Positions 1 through 9,664 of a DNA stretch of 39,601 nucleotides are shown here, one piece after another (positions within the stretch are counted from its first letter, which is position 1; each line of letters begins with the position of its first letter). The stretch comes from Bacteroidota bacterium (GTDB taxonomy: Bacteria > Bacteroidota > Bacteroidia > Chitinophagales > Saprospiraceae). The notes under the pieces are model-generated. The model did not search any database and was not told where the DNA came from. It saw nothing but the letters and a program-made list of their open reading frames with translations. The stretch lies in assembly GCA_029561355.1 (NCBI GenBank), contig JAKQJD010000559.1, positions 1-39,601 of the forward strand, in the 5' to 3' direction. Made by a program: the position numbers and the translations under genes.

Positions 1-201
1 GAGAAATGATGTTAAATTTTCACGATGCAACATCTATTGAATCCGCTTGTCGTTTGATAGGCGGTTTTATTACCTGCCACACCCTTTCATCCCAGGCAAA
101 TCCACCGGTTTAATCAGTTCGAGGAAATCAAATATCCGGACGACTCTCACAAGTCGTTGATATCCATACAATTAACCACCTATCCTCTTAACTTACCCTG
201 T

Positions 202-3015
202 ATGATTAAACACGCCTGGCTACTAGCCCTGCTACTTTTCAGTACTGCTCTCGCCGCTCAAAATCCGTCGAGGGTCACCATTAAAGGCACCGTCATCGAC
301 ACTTCGGGAGATGAAACGCCGCTTCCGACGGTCATGCTGCTGAATCCGACCGATTCCACCCTGATCAATTTTACCCGGGGGAATGACAAAGGAGAATTTT
401 CATTTAAAAACGTCAAAAACGTACCCTACCTGCTGAAGGTTTCCTACGTAGGTTACCTGCCCTTGCAAATGCACCTGCCCGCTTCTGCCAATGAGGTGAA
501 CGATGTGGGTATGGTTCGTATCAAACCCATTACCAACGAATTGCTGGAAGTGGTGGTAAAAGCCGCCAAGGCAACGTTGAGCATTCGCGGCGACACCATC
601 GAATACGATGCCTCGTCATTCAAGGTGCCCCCCGGCTCCACGGTCGAAGACATGCTGCGCCGCTTGCCCGGCATCGACGTAGATGCGGAAGGCAATATCA
701 AAGCCCAGGGAAAGGACGTAAAACGGGTGTATGTGGACGGTAAAACGTTTTTTGGCGACGACCCGAAAGCCGCTACCAAGAACCTGGGCGCCGAAACGAT
801 TTCCAAGGTTCAGGTATACAACGAGTCGTCGGAACAAAGCAAACTGACGGGCGTGGACGACGGCAAGGACCAAAAAGCCATGAACCTGGAGTTGAAAGAA
901 GAGTATAAAAAAGGCGCTTTCGGAAAAATCACCGGCGCTGTCGGCAATGAAGAACGCTGGGCTGCGCGCGGCAACTACAACCGGTTTAATACCAAGGAGC
1001 AGTTTTCGGTGATCGCTTACGGCAACAACATCAACCAGACGGGCGTCAACTGGGAGGATTACGGCGAATTTAAAGGCCAGAATACCTTCGGTGATTTCGA
1101 CAACGGTGATTTCGGTTTCGGCGGCGGGCGCGCCTTTTACATCGGCGGCGACGACAGTGATGTGCCATTCAATAATTTTGACGGACGCGGTTTTACGGAG
1201 AATTTCGGCAGCGGCGTCAACTATAATTTCGACAACAAAAAATCGAAATTCAATGCCAGTTACTTCTATAATCAGACGGAACTGACGCTGAACCAGACGG
1301 CTTTCCGGCAAACGTTTTTGCAGGACAGCACTTTTACCAATACCGACACAACGTCGAGGCTCGATTTCAGAAGTAATCACAGCATTTCCACCCGTTTCGA
1401 GCAGGAACTCGATTCCAATGACGTGCTCATCGTCAAAGCGAATACGCGTTTCAGCCACAACGACGCCACCTACATGCAGTCGCAGTTTTTTACCGACAAC
1501 AACGACCGGCCCAGCAACAACCTCCTGATCGACAACGGTACGCTGCTCGACTCGTGGCGCTTGTCGGGTTCGGCTATTTTCCGGCACCGTTTCAAGAAAA
1601 AAGGGCGTTCTATTGCTGCCAGCGCCGGTTATAACAGCAGCAAATCGGATGGCACGGAAAACCTGTTTTCGCTAAACCGTTTTTTCACGGCAACAACGAT
1701 TACCGAACAAATCCGCCAACTCAACGACAATGACAACACCGGGCGTCAGATAAAATCGAGCCTGCTGTTTACGGAACCTTTTTCCAAAAAATGGTACTGG
1801 GAAACCTTTTACAATTTTGCCCGTGCCGACAACGAGGTGAACCGCCAGGTGGCAGACCCTGAACTGAACAACGAGCGCATCGAGTCACTGAGCGTTTTTT
1901 ATGATAACAAGGTGTTATACAATCGTTTAGGTTCCAGTATCCGGTATTCCAATAAAGGTTTGAACGCTACCGCAGGTATCGCAGCCCAGCATTTGCAACT
2001 CGACGGCTCGTATTCCATCGACCGCGATTTGCCATTGATTACCGATCCCATCCAGCGCAGTTTTTTGAATTACACGCCACACGTCGACATCAATTACGAG
2101 TTCCCTTCCAACCTCTGGCTCAGCGGTGATTACAGTTATGAAATAACGGAACCTCAACTCAACGACCTGCAACCCGTGCCCAATGTAAGCAACCCGGCTT
2201 TCCGGATAGAGGGAAATCCGAACCTGGGGCCGCAACGCTCGCACAATGTCGGCATGAACCTGAACTACTGGAATGCGGCATCTATGAGCAACGTAGGGAT
2301 TGGAAGCAACATCAATCTTTATGATAGCCAGATCGTGTATAACCAGACGATCGAACAGATCGATACCATCGGCATACGCACTACCACACGCCCCGACAAT
2401 GTGTCCGGCGGTAACAATTTCAACTTGTATCTGTGGTCCAATTTCCCGATCGTAAAGACCAAACTGACCATGAGCATCAATGGGAACATCAACGTGGGCA
2501 AATCGCCGTCGCTTGTAAATGGTGTTGAAAATGAGACGTTTAATAATGGTTTCAACATTCGGACCGGATTCAACCTCACGCCTTCGCCGAAACTTATTCT
2601 TGGCTTAAACGGCAATCTTCGTTTCAACAACATTACCTACTCCATTCAGGAATCGCAGAACCAGCGTATCATGAACCATGGCGTAGACGCGAGTGTGAAA
2701 TGGCAGTTTTGGTCGAAATTCTTTTTTGAAAGCAACTTCAATTACGCCATTTACCGCAACGACCGCTACGCTTTCAACCAGGATATTCCCACCTGGAATG
2801 CTTCCGTCCGCCGTTTGTTCGGCAAACAGAACAGGCTGGAAATGCGGTTTGCAGCATTCGATATTTTCAACCGGCGCGTGAGTATCACTCAAAGCGGTAC
2901 GCAGAACTACGTGATCCGGAATATCGCCGACACGCTTGCCCGGTATTTTATGCTCAGCGCGAGTTACAACATGCGCGGGTATGAGAACAAGATTAATAAG
3001 AATCAGTGGTGGTGA
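202..3015 (+). CDS. Outer-membrane beta-barrel protein with carboxypeptidase-regulatory-like domain (OMP_b-brl_3 family)
   Basis: The protein begins with a signal peptide (MIKHAWLLALLLFSTALAAQ). A CarboxypepD_reg-like beta-sandwich follows at about residues 25-110, then a plug-like segment with DTIEYDASSFKVPPGSTVED and LRRLPGIDVDAEGNIKAQGK. The remaining ~700 residues are rich in N, Y and F with alternating beta-strand character, as in OMP_b-brl_3 barrels. I chose the ATG at 202 because it places the signal peptide at the N-terminus; an upstream in-frame TTG at 157 would add 15 implausible residues. Such barrels resemble TonB-dependent receptors but usually lack a SusD partner, and none is seen here. 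The downstream neighbour is a GLPGLI protein, a common pairing in Bacteroidota. Substrate is unknown. A 6-bp hairpin (ACGACT/AGTCGT, 140-157) lies in the leader. Confidence 0.9.
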   Translation: MIKHAWLLALLLFSTALAAQNPSRVTIKGTVIDTSGDETPLPTVMLLNPTDSTLINFTRGNDKGEFSFKNVKNVPYLLKVSYVGYLPLQMHLPASANEVNDVGMVRIKPITNELLEVVVKAAKATLSIRGDTIEYDASSFKVPPGSTVEDMLRRLPGIDVDAEGNIKAQGKDVKRVYVDGKTFFGDDPKAATKNLGAETISKVQVYNESSEQSKLTGVDDGKDQKAMNLELKEEYKKGAFGKITGAVGNEERWAARGNYNRFNTKEQFSVIAYGNNINQTGVNWEDYGEFKGQNTFGDFDNGDFGFGGGRAFYIGGDDSDVPFNNFDGRGFTENFGSGVNYNFDNKKSKFNASYFYNQTELTLNQTAFRQTFLQDSTFTNTDTTSRLDFRSNHSISTRFEQELDSNDVLIVKANTRFSHNDATYMQSQFFTDNNDRPSNNLLIDNGTLLDSWRLSGSAIFRHRFKKKGRSIAASAGYNSSKSDGTENLFSLNRFFTATTITEQIRQLNDNDNTGRQIKSSLLFTEPFSKKWYWETFYNFARADNEVNRQVADPELNNERIESLSVFYDNKVLYNRLGSSIRYSNKGLNATAGIAAQHLQLDGSYSIDRDLPLITDPIQRSFLNYTPHVDINYEFPSNLWLSGDYSYEITEPQLNDLQPVPNVSNPAFRIEGNPNLGPQRSHNVGMNLNYWNAASMSNVGIGSNINLYDSQIVYNQTIEQIDTIGIRTTTRPDNVSGGNNFNLYLWSNFPIVKTKLTMSINGNINVGKSPSLVNGVENETFNNGFNIRTGFNLTPSPKLILGLNGNLRFNNITYSIQESQNQRIMNHGVDASVKWQFWSKFFFESNFNYAIYRNDRYAFNQDIPTWNASVRRLFGKQNRLEMRFAAFDIFNRRVSITQSGTQNYVIRNIADTLARYFMLSASYNMRGYENKINKNQWW

Positions 3016-3019
3016 GTTC

Positions 3020-3124
3020 CTTATTGGTTATTGGTTATTGGTTATTAGTGTGGTAAAGCATGGCATTTGTAAATTCTTCGCCATGGGTTACCACACTAAT
3101 AACCAATAACGAATAACCAATAAC
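3020..3124. repeat. Intergenic palindrome, heptad word TTATTGG
   Basis: The arms are 3020-3056 and 3088-3124 and match at 35 of 37 positions. The left arm is built of the tandem 7-mer TTATTGG. The loop contains a further CATGGC/GCCATG stem (3059-3064 with 3080-3085). The palindrome starts four bases after the stop codon of the barrel gene and ends 22 bases before the ATG of the GLPGLI gene, so it fills the gap between two co-directional genes. There is no U-tract, so it is not a textbook intrinsic terminator, although its transcript would fold strongly. Confidence 0.9.
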
Positions 3125-3146
3125 AACCTAAAAACAACAATCAAAC

Positions 3147-3899
3147 ATGAAAAAACACCTAATAATAGCAACAGCACTCCTCTGCTCCTCGTTCAGCGTC
3201 CGCGCACAGGAAATAGAAGGCGTGATCAGATACCTCGTGATCCACAACTGGTCCAAAAAAATGGCGGCGGTCGATTACATCAGCAAACAGCAACGCGAAC
3301 GAATCTCCTACATGTGGGGCAACCGCTCGGAATGGAAAATGTACACTACAATGTACATCACGCCTACGGAAACAAAATATGAAGACTCCGAAGAGCGGGC
3401 CGAACCCGATGACGACGGCTATTCGTGGCGACAGGAAGTGTACATCATTAAACACAATTATGCCGCCAATACCATGCAGGACGTCATTCAGATGCTGGGA
3501 AAAACCTACATCATAGAAGATACCCTGAACCCGCCGGACTGGAAAATTTTGAATGATCTGAAGGAAGTGGCCGGCCATATTTGTATGAAAGCATCCTGGA
3601 AAGATACCATCAAGGAACAGGAAATTGTCGCCTGGTTTGCGATGGATATTCCCGTCAGCGCCGGCCCGGAGCGTTTTTATGGTCTGCCCGGCCTCATCCT
3701 GGAAGTGGATGTCAATAACGGCGGCATGGTCGTTACTGCCGACAAAATCGACCTGAAAAAAATCGGCCCCGAACTCGACCTTCCCAAAAAATTAAAAGGG
3801 AAAAAGATCACCGAAGCCGATTATATCACGTTGCTGAAAAAACATATGAAAGAGAAAAGGGAAGCGGAGGAACCGGCGTTTTGGGGAATCAGATACTAG
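3147..3899 (+). CDS. GLPGLI family protein
   Basis: This 250-residue exported protein has a signal peptide (MKKHLIIATALLCSSFSVRA-Q). The signature that names the family, GLPGLI, is at residues 179-184, followed by LEVD. Family members are typically about 230-300 residues, exported, and limited to Bacteroidota; their molecular function is not established. It follows an outer-membrane beta-barrel gene in the same orientation, the usual context, and may act with that barrel in the periplasm (inference). A long palindrome lies between the two genes. The end is charged (KKHMKEKREAEEPAFWGIRY) and complete. Confidence 0.9.
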   Translation: MKKHLIIATALLCSSFSVRAQEIEGVIRYLVIHNWSKKMAAVDYISKQQRERISYMWGNRSEWKMYTTMYITPTETKYEDSEERAEPDDDGYSWRQEVYIIKHNYAANTMQDVIQMLGKTYIIEDTLNPPDWKILNDLKEVAGHICMKASWKDTIKEQEIVAWFAMDIPVSAGPERFYGLPGLILEVDVNNGGMVVTADKIDLKKIGPELDLPKKLKGKKITEADYITLLKKHMKEKREAEEPAFWGIRY

Positions 3900-4043
3900 A
3901 ACAGAGGGTGAGAGGGTGAGAAAAAGTGAGAGGGTGAGCGTTCGTAGCGTACACCACATTATTCGTTGCAAAACTATAACGGATAATGTGGTGTACGCTA
4001 CGAACGCTCACCCTCTCGCTTTCTCACCCTCTCACTTTCTGTT
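3900..4043. repeat. Convergent-junction palindrome, 8-base word GAGGGTGA
   Basis: The arms are 3900-3967 and 3978-4043, about 65 bases each, with a 10-base loop and only a few mismatches near the GAAAAAG segment. The outer half of each arm is made of tandem GAGGGTGA words. The inner half (around GCGTTCGTAGCGTACACCAC) is unique and nearly perfectly mirrored. The left arm starts at the base after the TAG stop of the GLPGLI gene. The right arm runs into the TAA stop codon of the convergent T9SS gene. It could stop transcription from both sides. Confidence 0.92.
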
Positions 4044-7000
4044 ATCTCAGAAGCGTTACGTCCCCATGGAACGCATCTTCCGTGCCATCAGGATAACGCA
4101 CCTTGATATAATACACATACACGTCGCTCGGCGCATCGTCACCATCGAAACGGCCGTCCCATTTTTTGACGGAGCCGCTGGATTCGAACACTTTTTGCCC
4201 CCAGCGATTGTATACCCTGAACTCGACAATTTCGATATTCTCACCTGCCAGCACTACGCCGAAGGTATCGTTGACGTCGTCGTTTCCGGGTGTAAATGCA
4301 TTCGGGATCACGAGGCAGCGGCGCAGGTTGTACGTCACCGAGCGGGTTGCCGAACAACCCAGTGCATTGGTGGCTATTACGGTATACGTTGCGGCGCCTT
4401 CCGTAACACGCGGAAGCACACTGATGGAGTCGGCAGTAACACCTGCCAGCGGGTTGCCGTTTTCGCTCCACAGCAGTTCGGCGCTTCCGGGTGATACAGT
4501 CACTTTCAGGATGATCGGAGTACCTGCACAAAGGGAGTCCTGAGGGTCCGGTGTGGCATTGATTTCACTCAAAACAACGCCAGGCACCACATTTACAGTC
4601 ACCTGGTCCATGGCCGTACAATTCGGGCCGTAAACGAGCATAGCCGTATAAGTAGTTGTATCCGAAGGACTTACCTGCACGCTGGCTCCGGAAAGATTGC
4701 CCGGTATCCAGGTAACCTGGCCGGGTGTGCCGGTTTGCGTTGCTGTCAGGGTTGCCGTTTCACCGACACAAAGTTCCTGTGTAGTTCCGGCATCCAGCGT
4801 TGCGAATGGTACGGAAACAATTACATCTCCTTCGGAGTCGCAACTCAGTCCGGCCGCCACAACGTGGTAAGTGGTGTTTTGCGTGGGTGAAACCGATGGG
4901 TTGGCTGCGCTCGACACAAACCCGGCCGGAATGGACGTCCATGTATACGTTACACCGGGTTCCGCAGGTGCGTTGTTCAGCACCACAGAGCCGCCCTGAC
5001 AAATAGCCGGGTTTTGCGCAAGATTGAGTGTGGGCGCAGGTTGTACCACGACGGCAACGGTAGCGTAGGTCGGACAAGCCGCATCCGGCGAAGAAACCTG
5101 GTAGGACGTTGTTACCAGCGGCGAAACCGTCGGGTTGGGGCACTGAGTACAGGAAAGTGTTGGTGCTTCTTCCCATTCCAGGTTTTGCGGTGGCGTCACC
5201 GTGGCATTCAGTTGTACCGTTTCTCCCGGACAAATGCTGGTCGGATTGGCAGTTGCAACAATGGTTACCAGTTCTGCCACAGGTATTTCCACCCGGGCCG
5301 TATCGACACAGGCGTGGTTGTTTACGATCCGTTCGAACGTATGCGTGGTGGTTGCCCGCAACACCAGGTTCCAGTTGGAATCGGGCGTCAGTTCTCCTGC
5401 GAATACAGGCCAGTTGATATCGATATCCGGGAAATTGGCCGGCTCGTAGGTCGGTGATTTCAGCAAAATCGTATCGCCGGGGCAATAGATTTCCTTGTCA
5501 TCCACGCGGGTAATGACAGAATTCGGCAGGGAATCGACCCGGATTTGCACCGAGTCGCGCACTATACAATTATTGATATTGTAGGTGGCGAAAATGGTGA
5601 CCGATTCATCCGGTGAAGCCACCGTGTTGGGGCCGGTCGGATTGCTTACGTAGAAACTGGGCGACCAAACCACCTGCGCACCGGCAGGGGATGATTCCGC
5701 TACCAGCGGCACCGTTTCTCCCAGACAAATCTCCTTGTACGTATCTCCCACAATATTGACGTCTGCGGCAATAACCGTTACAGTTACCGTTTCCGTTTGA
5801 GAGCAGGCGGCATTGGAACTTGTAGCCACCAGAGTATACGTAGTGGTAGCATCCGGCAGCGCGAGCGACGCAGAACTTGTGTCACTGCTCAGCCCAAGTG
5901 CCGGCGTCCATTGATAATCCGAACTCGAATCATCGGTATTGGTAGCCAGTACTACCGGGTAATTCTGGCAAACGGTCGTATCGTTTATTACTGCCGGAAC
6001 AAAGAGCGTATCTACAGTGATCTTCACCGTATCCGTCACAAAGCAGCCCGCAATGGTGATTTTGGCTGTATAAGTAGTTGTTTCAGTGGGTGTTGCAACC
6101 GGATTCGGGCTATTCGGATTATCCAGTCCGGTAACGGGCGACCAGGACAAACCCTGGTTATTTACATTGTTGGCCGCGTTGAGCGACACGCTGCTGCCCA
6201 GGCAAATATTTACCGGCGTCAGCGCCGTTACTTCTACCGTCGGGTCCACGATGCGCACCAGCACCGTATCCATATCCACGCAGGAAGCGATTGTGCCCGT
6301 TACAACAAGTGTAATATCCATAGCAGGCGTTGTCGTCGGATTGGCAATAAACGGGTTGCTTACAGCGCCCGGAGGAGCCCAGAAGTAGTTCGCTGCACCC
6401 GCAGCCTGTAGTTGCAGGGTGTTGCCGGCACAAACAAAAAGTGTATCGCCACCTGTTACGTTCACCTCGACATTGTCTTTGATGTCGATGGTGAGGGTTT
6501 TGTAAACGACCGTGCCGCAACCGAAGTTATTGGACAGGGTAATGGTGATCGTTTCCGTGCCTTCTACCAGCGCGTCGCTGATCGGTGCGATAGGGAACGA
6601 AAGTTCCGTTACACCTGCCGGGAAAACGATCAGGTTAGGAATGGTCAGGTTATAGTCGACACCCAGGGTAGCCGTACCGCCGACCGTTACGAAGAATGAC
6701 GATTCTTCTTCCAGCGGTTCGGACAATGAAATGATCAGTTGGTCCTGGTTGCCGGAACAGTCTTCAATAAAATACTCGATGCCGCTGGCAAATTGAACCG
6801 CCAGGTTCGGCGTAGCGCCTTTGATTTCCGATACAAATACACCGGAATCGTAGGAGAAGTCCTGCCGGTCGGCAACAGCCAGTTTCAGGTGATACGTATT
6901 ACATGGAATTACAGCGGACCGTGCGGTCAGGCTTTTTTTGATACCGAGCGAATCGGAGGTCAGACCGTCGTACTGAATAGTCTGGTTACCGAAATTATTC

Positions 7001-8469
7001 CGGTAATACTGCCAGTTCTGCAACTGGTTTACGCTGTTAATCTGTACGGGTGTACCGCTGCCCGGAAGTACGGCGATATTTTTCGCCGCATTGGTCAAGC
7101 CGGGGTCACCAACTATACCGGGACCTGAAATCAAAAATGCAAAAATGTCATTGAAATCGGAGCCTACAAATTCGGGATATTCCTCGGAACCGAACACGTA
7201 TTCGAAGCTCAGTTCGTCGGTTGCCACGAAAACGTCGAGTTCGACGATGCAGGCATCCGTGGAAGGTGTTCCATTGCCCAGTTGCTCGGAAAGGTAATCC
7301 AGATCGGCATCGCCTGTTCCATTAAATGCGAAAGTTGTACTGGGCGAGTCATTCGGGCCGACTGCCAGGTTGGCATCGCCGGAAGTCAGCACTAAACCCT
7401 TGCTAAGCCCCAAATCACTCTGGTCGCTTGCGAACGCGAACGTACCATAAGAACCGCTCGGGCAATCGATGTTCGTTACTGTAACAGTCGTGGCCGGGGT
7501 TGCTACCGAATTGACAATATCCGCCGACGTAATGTCCGTATTCACAGCCATAGTGGGTGATTCCACGCAGGGGCCGGGGCTGCATTGCCAGTGACCCTGC
7601 CAGCCTTCGAATTCGTTGACGGCGTCGGACTGGAATTGCACGGTCAGACATCCGCTGGAGGCCTGCACCGTATAACATACACCGCCGCCGCCGCCGGGGT
7701 TTCCAAAACCATCGCCGCCCAACTGGCTGATAATCGGCGCATTCACATCGTCGCCATCATAAAACGTCAGGAAATCACCCGTAAAAAAGCCGCCTTCTTC
7801 CAGGTTGAAATAATCAAGTGTAAAAGTGATACAACCGGAAGGCTGCGTCGGGCAAATCACAAATGTATGGTCTTCATTGATGCCATAATCTCCGTCCGGG
7901 CCGCCTGTGTCGTACAAAGTGCCTTCACACAGGGTAGACCCGCCGTCGTCCACATTCGATGTAGGCGGAATAGCCGTCACACAAAGCGTAAAGTCGCCCG
8001 AGTTGGGCGTTGCAGTGACGGAATAATCGGACACCCGGATGAAATACTGCAAACCGGGGGTCAAGCCGGTTACGTCCAGAAAAAGTGCGTTTTCGCCGAT
8101 GTCCGCTTTGGCGCACAGCAACTCCGCCAGGCCGTCGAAAGTACAATCGCCGCGATACACGGCGAATTCCGGATTCACGATCGAATTGGAACCGACACCC
8201 GTCAGCGTAATCCTGAAATCGAACAGCGTATCGGGGCATGTGAATGCAAACCAGACGTCGCGCTGTGCGACCCCGCTGTTAAAACAGGTCGGGTTGTTGT
8301 CATTTCCAATATTGGTAGGCGTGGCATTTTCATTGGAAAATACTGTTGAATTGCAAAACGGGGCAGGACCAAGATCAACCAGCCCGGAGCAATCATCATT
8401 GGCGGGCGTTTGGGCAAAAAGTGCGCTACAGCTTAACAACAGTACAACGAAAGAGTAGAGTTTTCTCAT
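4042..8469 (-). CDS. Giant T9SS-exported surface protein: CUB-like, choice-of-anchor L, Calx-beta-like, PKD/Ig-like repeats, type B sorting domain
   Basis: The protein has 1475 residues. A signal peptide (residues 1-19) is followed by an N-terminal domain to about 165 and a CUB-like domain at about 181-296 (FTGDFLTFYDGD, FEGWQGHWQC). A choice-of-anchor L domain spans about 306-545 (FEYVFGSEEYPEFV, NDIFAFLISGPG). A Calx-beta-like segment lies near 560-660 (TATLGVDYN, EGTETITITL). About eight PKD/Ig-like repeats follow, each with a T-x-Y-T/V-type end. The C-terminal 91 residues (1385-1475) are the gliding-motility-associated type B sorting domain (IPNAFTPGNDDVND, VYNRWGQKVFES, KWDGRFDG). It is therefore predicted to cross the outer membrane by the type IX secretion system and stay at the surface or be released. 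The role is probably adhesion or matrix formation (inference). It is monocistronic, with a strong promoter at 8560-8590. Confidence 0.93.
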   Translation of the reverse strand: MRKLYSFVVLLLSCSALFAQTPANDDCSGLVDLGPAPFCNSTVFSNENATPTNIGNDNNPTCFNSGVAQRDVWFAFTCPDTLFDFRITLTGVGSNSIVNPEFAVYRGDCTFDGLAELLCAKADIGENALFLDVTGLTPGLQYFIRVSDYSVTATPNSGDFTLCVTAIPPTSNVDDGGSTLCEGTLYDTGGPDGDYGINEDHTFVICPTQPSGCITFTLDYFNLEEGGFFTGDFLTFYDGDDVNAPIISQLGGDGFGNPGGGGGVCYTVQASSGCLTVQFQSDAVNEFEGWQGHWQCSPGPCVESPTMAVNTDITSADIVNSVATPATTVTVTNIDCPSGSYGTFAFASDQSDLGLSKGLVLTSGDANLAVGPNDSPSTTFAFNGTGDADLDYLSEQLGNGTPSTDACIVELDVFVATDELSFEYVFGSEEYPEFVGSDFNDIFAFLISGPGIVGDPGLTNAAKNIAVLPGSGTPVQINSVNQLQNWQYYRNNFGNQTIQYDGLTSDSLGIKKSLTARSAVIPCNTYHLKLAVADRQDFSYDSGVFVSEIKGATPNLAVQFASGIEYFIEDCSGNQDQLIISLSEPLEEESSFFVTVGGTATLGVDYNLTIPNLIVFPAGVTELSFPIAPISDALVEGTETITITLSNNFGCGTVVYKTLTIDIKDNVEVNVTGGDTLFVCAGNTLQLQAAGAANYFWAPPGAVSNPFIANPTTTPAMDITLVVTGTIASCVDMDTVLVRIVDPTVEVTALTPVNICLGSSVSLNAANNVNNQGLSWSPVTGLDNPNSPNPVATPTETTTYTAKITIAGCFVTDTVKITVDTLFVPAVINDTTVCQNYPVVLATNTDDSSSDYQWTPALGLSSDTSSASLALPDATTTYTLVATSSNAACSQTETVTVTVIAADVNIVGDTYKEICLGETVPLVAESSPAGAQVVWSPSFYVSNPTGPNTVASPDESVTIFATYNINNCIVRDSVQIRVDSLPNSVITRVDDKEIYCPGDTILLKSPTYEPANFPDIDINWPVFAGELTPDSNWNLVLRATTTHTFERIVNNHACVDTARVEIPVAELVTIVATANPTSICPGETVQLNATVTPPQNLEWEEAPTLSCTQCPNPTVSPLVTTSYQVSSPDAACPTYATVAVVVQPAPTLNLAQNPAICQGGSVVLNNAPAEPGVTYTWTSIPAGFVSSAANPSVSPTQNTTYHVVAAGLSCDSEGDVIVSVPFATLDAGTTQELCVGETATLTATQTGTPGQVTWIPGNLSGASVQVSPSDTTTYTAMLVYGPNCTAMDQVTVNVVPGVVLSEINATPDPQDSLCAGTPIILKVTVSPGSAELLWSENGNPLAGVTADSISVLPRVTEGAATYTVIATNALGCSATRSVTYNLRRCLVIPNAFTPGNDDVNDTFGVVLAGENIEIVEFRVYNRWGQKVFESSGSVKKWDGRFDGDDAPSDVYVYYIKVRYPDGTEDAFHGDVTLLR

Positions 8470-8559
8470 CTGTTTGAGTATAATGAATCAGGTGCAGTTA
8501 TGTGTCTATTGATCAGACGGGAGATGGAACCCGGATGGTTGAGTTGCCAAAGGGAGAGC

Positions 8560-8590
8560 CAAAAATAGGAAGACGCCCCGGAACGACAAA
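8560..8590 (-). promoter_or_regulatory. Bacteroidota-type promoter of the T9SS surface protein
   Basis: On the minus strand TTTG (8590-8587) and TATTTTTG (8567-8560) are separated by exactly 19 bases, matching the Bacteroidota -33 TTTG / -7 TAnnTTTG consensus. The leader to the ATG at 8469 is roughly 85-90 bases. A weak stem (ACGACA 8583-8588 / TGTCGT 8608-8613) overlaps the -33 box. Confidence 0.75.
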
Positions 8591-8654
8591 CGGCTGCCGC
8601 CGATTTGTGTCGTGTGATAGCATTAAAGCCCTAATTAACAGGTAAACAGGGGGA

Positions 8655-9038
8655 TTACTCACATTTTTTTAACAACTCCCGAACGGTTTCCAACTCGTAC
8701 GGTGCCTGTTTGTTCCCCCAACTGCTGTTTATGTAGTTCAAAAGGTTGGTAATCTGAATATCCGAAAGCGCTCCGTTGGGCGGCATTTCTTCGGCATATG
8801 TTTTGCCGTTCACCACAATCGTATCCTTCAATCCGCGGCGAATCACACAGGGAAGGAGGTCCGGATATTTTTTTAAATAATCAGACCCCGCAATCGGCGG
8901 AATCAGGTTTCCAAGTCCTTCCCCGTGATCCAGGTGGCAATTGGCACAATTCGTTTTGTATAGCCGCTCCCCTATCTGGTACGTCTGATTTTCGCATGCC
9001 CCCAAACCGGCGACTAAAAAAAGCAAAAGGTATCGCAT
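8655..9038 (-). CDS. c-type cytochrome lipoprotein
   Basis: This is a 127-residue lipoprotein starting MRYLLLFLVAGLGAC, with lipobox cysteine C15. One heme-c site is visible, CANCH at residues 31-35, and MPPNG later is a good candidate for the axial methionine region of a class I cytochrome c. I chose the ATG at 9038-9036, which overlaps the SCO stop codon as TGATG; a longer reading to 9116 would add an arginine-rich N-terminus without a signal. It is the last gene of a three-gene operon with an SCO protein. An electron-transfer role linked to a copper oxidase is plausible but inferred. Confidence 0.88.
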   Translation of the reverse strand: MRYLLLFLVAGLGACENQTYQIGERLYKTNCANCHLDHGEGLGNLIPPIAGSDYLKKYPDLLPCVIRRGLKDTIVVNGKTYAEEMPPNGALSDIQITNLLNYINSSWGNKQAPYELETVRELLKKCE

Positions 9039-9664
9039 CACTTGTATTGTTCGGCCAGGAGCACTGAAATATCCTGCATGAACCGGTCGACGTCGGCTGC
9101 GTCTGTACCGTCGCAAAACGAACGTACATGCCGGTTTTTATCTACCAGAATCATCCGCCCCGAATGATCGAAACCGCCGGGCGAATCGGGATCTTCCTTG
9201 GCCACGCTGAAATAATCGAACGCGATTTTGTAAATTGCGTCGTGATCGCCGGTTACCAGGTGCCACTTTTTAGAATCGATACCAAGTTTGTCCGCATGCC
9301 GTTTCAGAGCCGCCACCGTATCGTGTTTTATATCGATAGAATGTGAAAGCATACCCACGCGGTCGTCATTTTTAAATTTTTCAAAAATGCGCAGTCCATT
9401 CGCCTTCACTTTCGGGCAAATGGTCGGGCAATGGATGAAAAAGAAATCCACCACGTATATTTTGTTCGCGAACGTCGCATTGTTCACCAACTGGCTGTCC
9501 TGGTCAACAAATTGAAAGTCAGGGATTTGCCGGTAAAGGGTATCGCCGGCGGGAGAAATATCGCGTTCGCCCAGAATAGGCAACACCTTCGGTTTGGAAT
9601 CACCCACGCAGGCAACCATTCCGGTGAAAAAGACACAGGCTAAAAAATAAACGAATCCTCTCAT
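9038..9664 (-). CDS. SCO family copper-binding lipoprotein
   Basis: This 208-residue protein has a lipobox (MVAC, C19) and a thioredoxin-like fold. The copper/redox motif CPTIC has C79 and C83, and the third ligand histidine H167 is in FDHSGR. SCO1/SenC proteins deliver copper to the CuA site of cytochrome oxidase or act as thiol oxidoreductases in the periplasm. Its ATG overlaps the upstream lipoprotein stop (ATGA), and its own stop overlaps the cytochrome start (TGATG), so the three genes are translationally coupled. No oxidase subunits lie in the window. Confidence 0.93.
   Translation of the reverse strand: MRGFVYFLACVFFTGMVACVGDSKPKVLPILGERDISPAGDTLYRQIPDFQFVDQDSQLVNNATFANKIYVVDFFFIHCPTICPKVKANGLRIFEKFKNDDRVGMLSHSIDIKHDTVAALKRHADKLGIDSKKWHLVTGDHDAIYKIAFDYFSVAKEDPDSPGGFDHSGRMILVDKNRHVRSFCDGTDAADVDRFMQDISVLLAEQYK

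Noticed and set aside
616..1587. Open frame of 323 codons on the minus strand inside the barrel gene
   Set aside because: Low-complexity V/F/R-rich shadow of the barrel coding sequence; no start context or domain.
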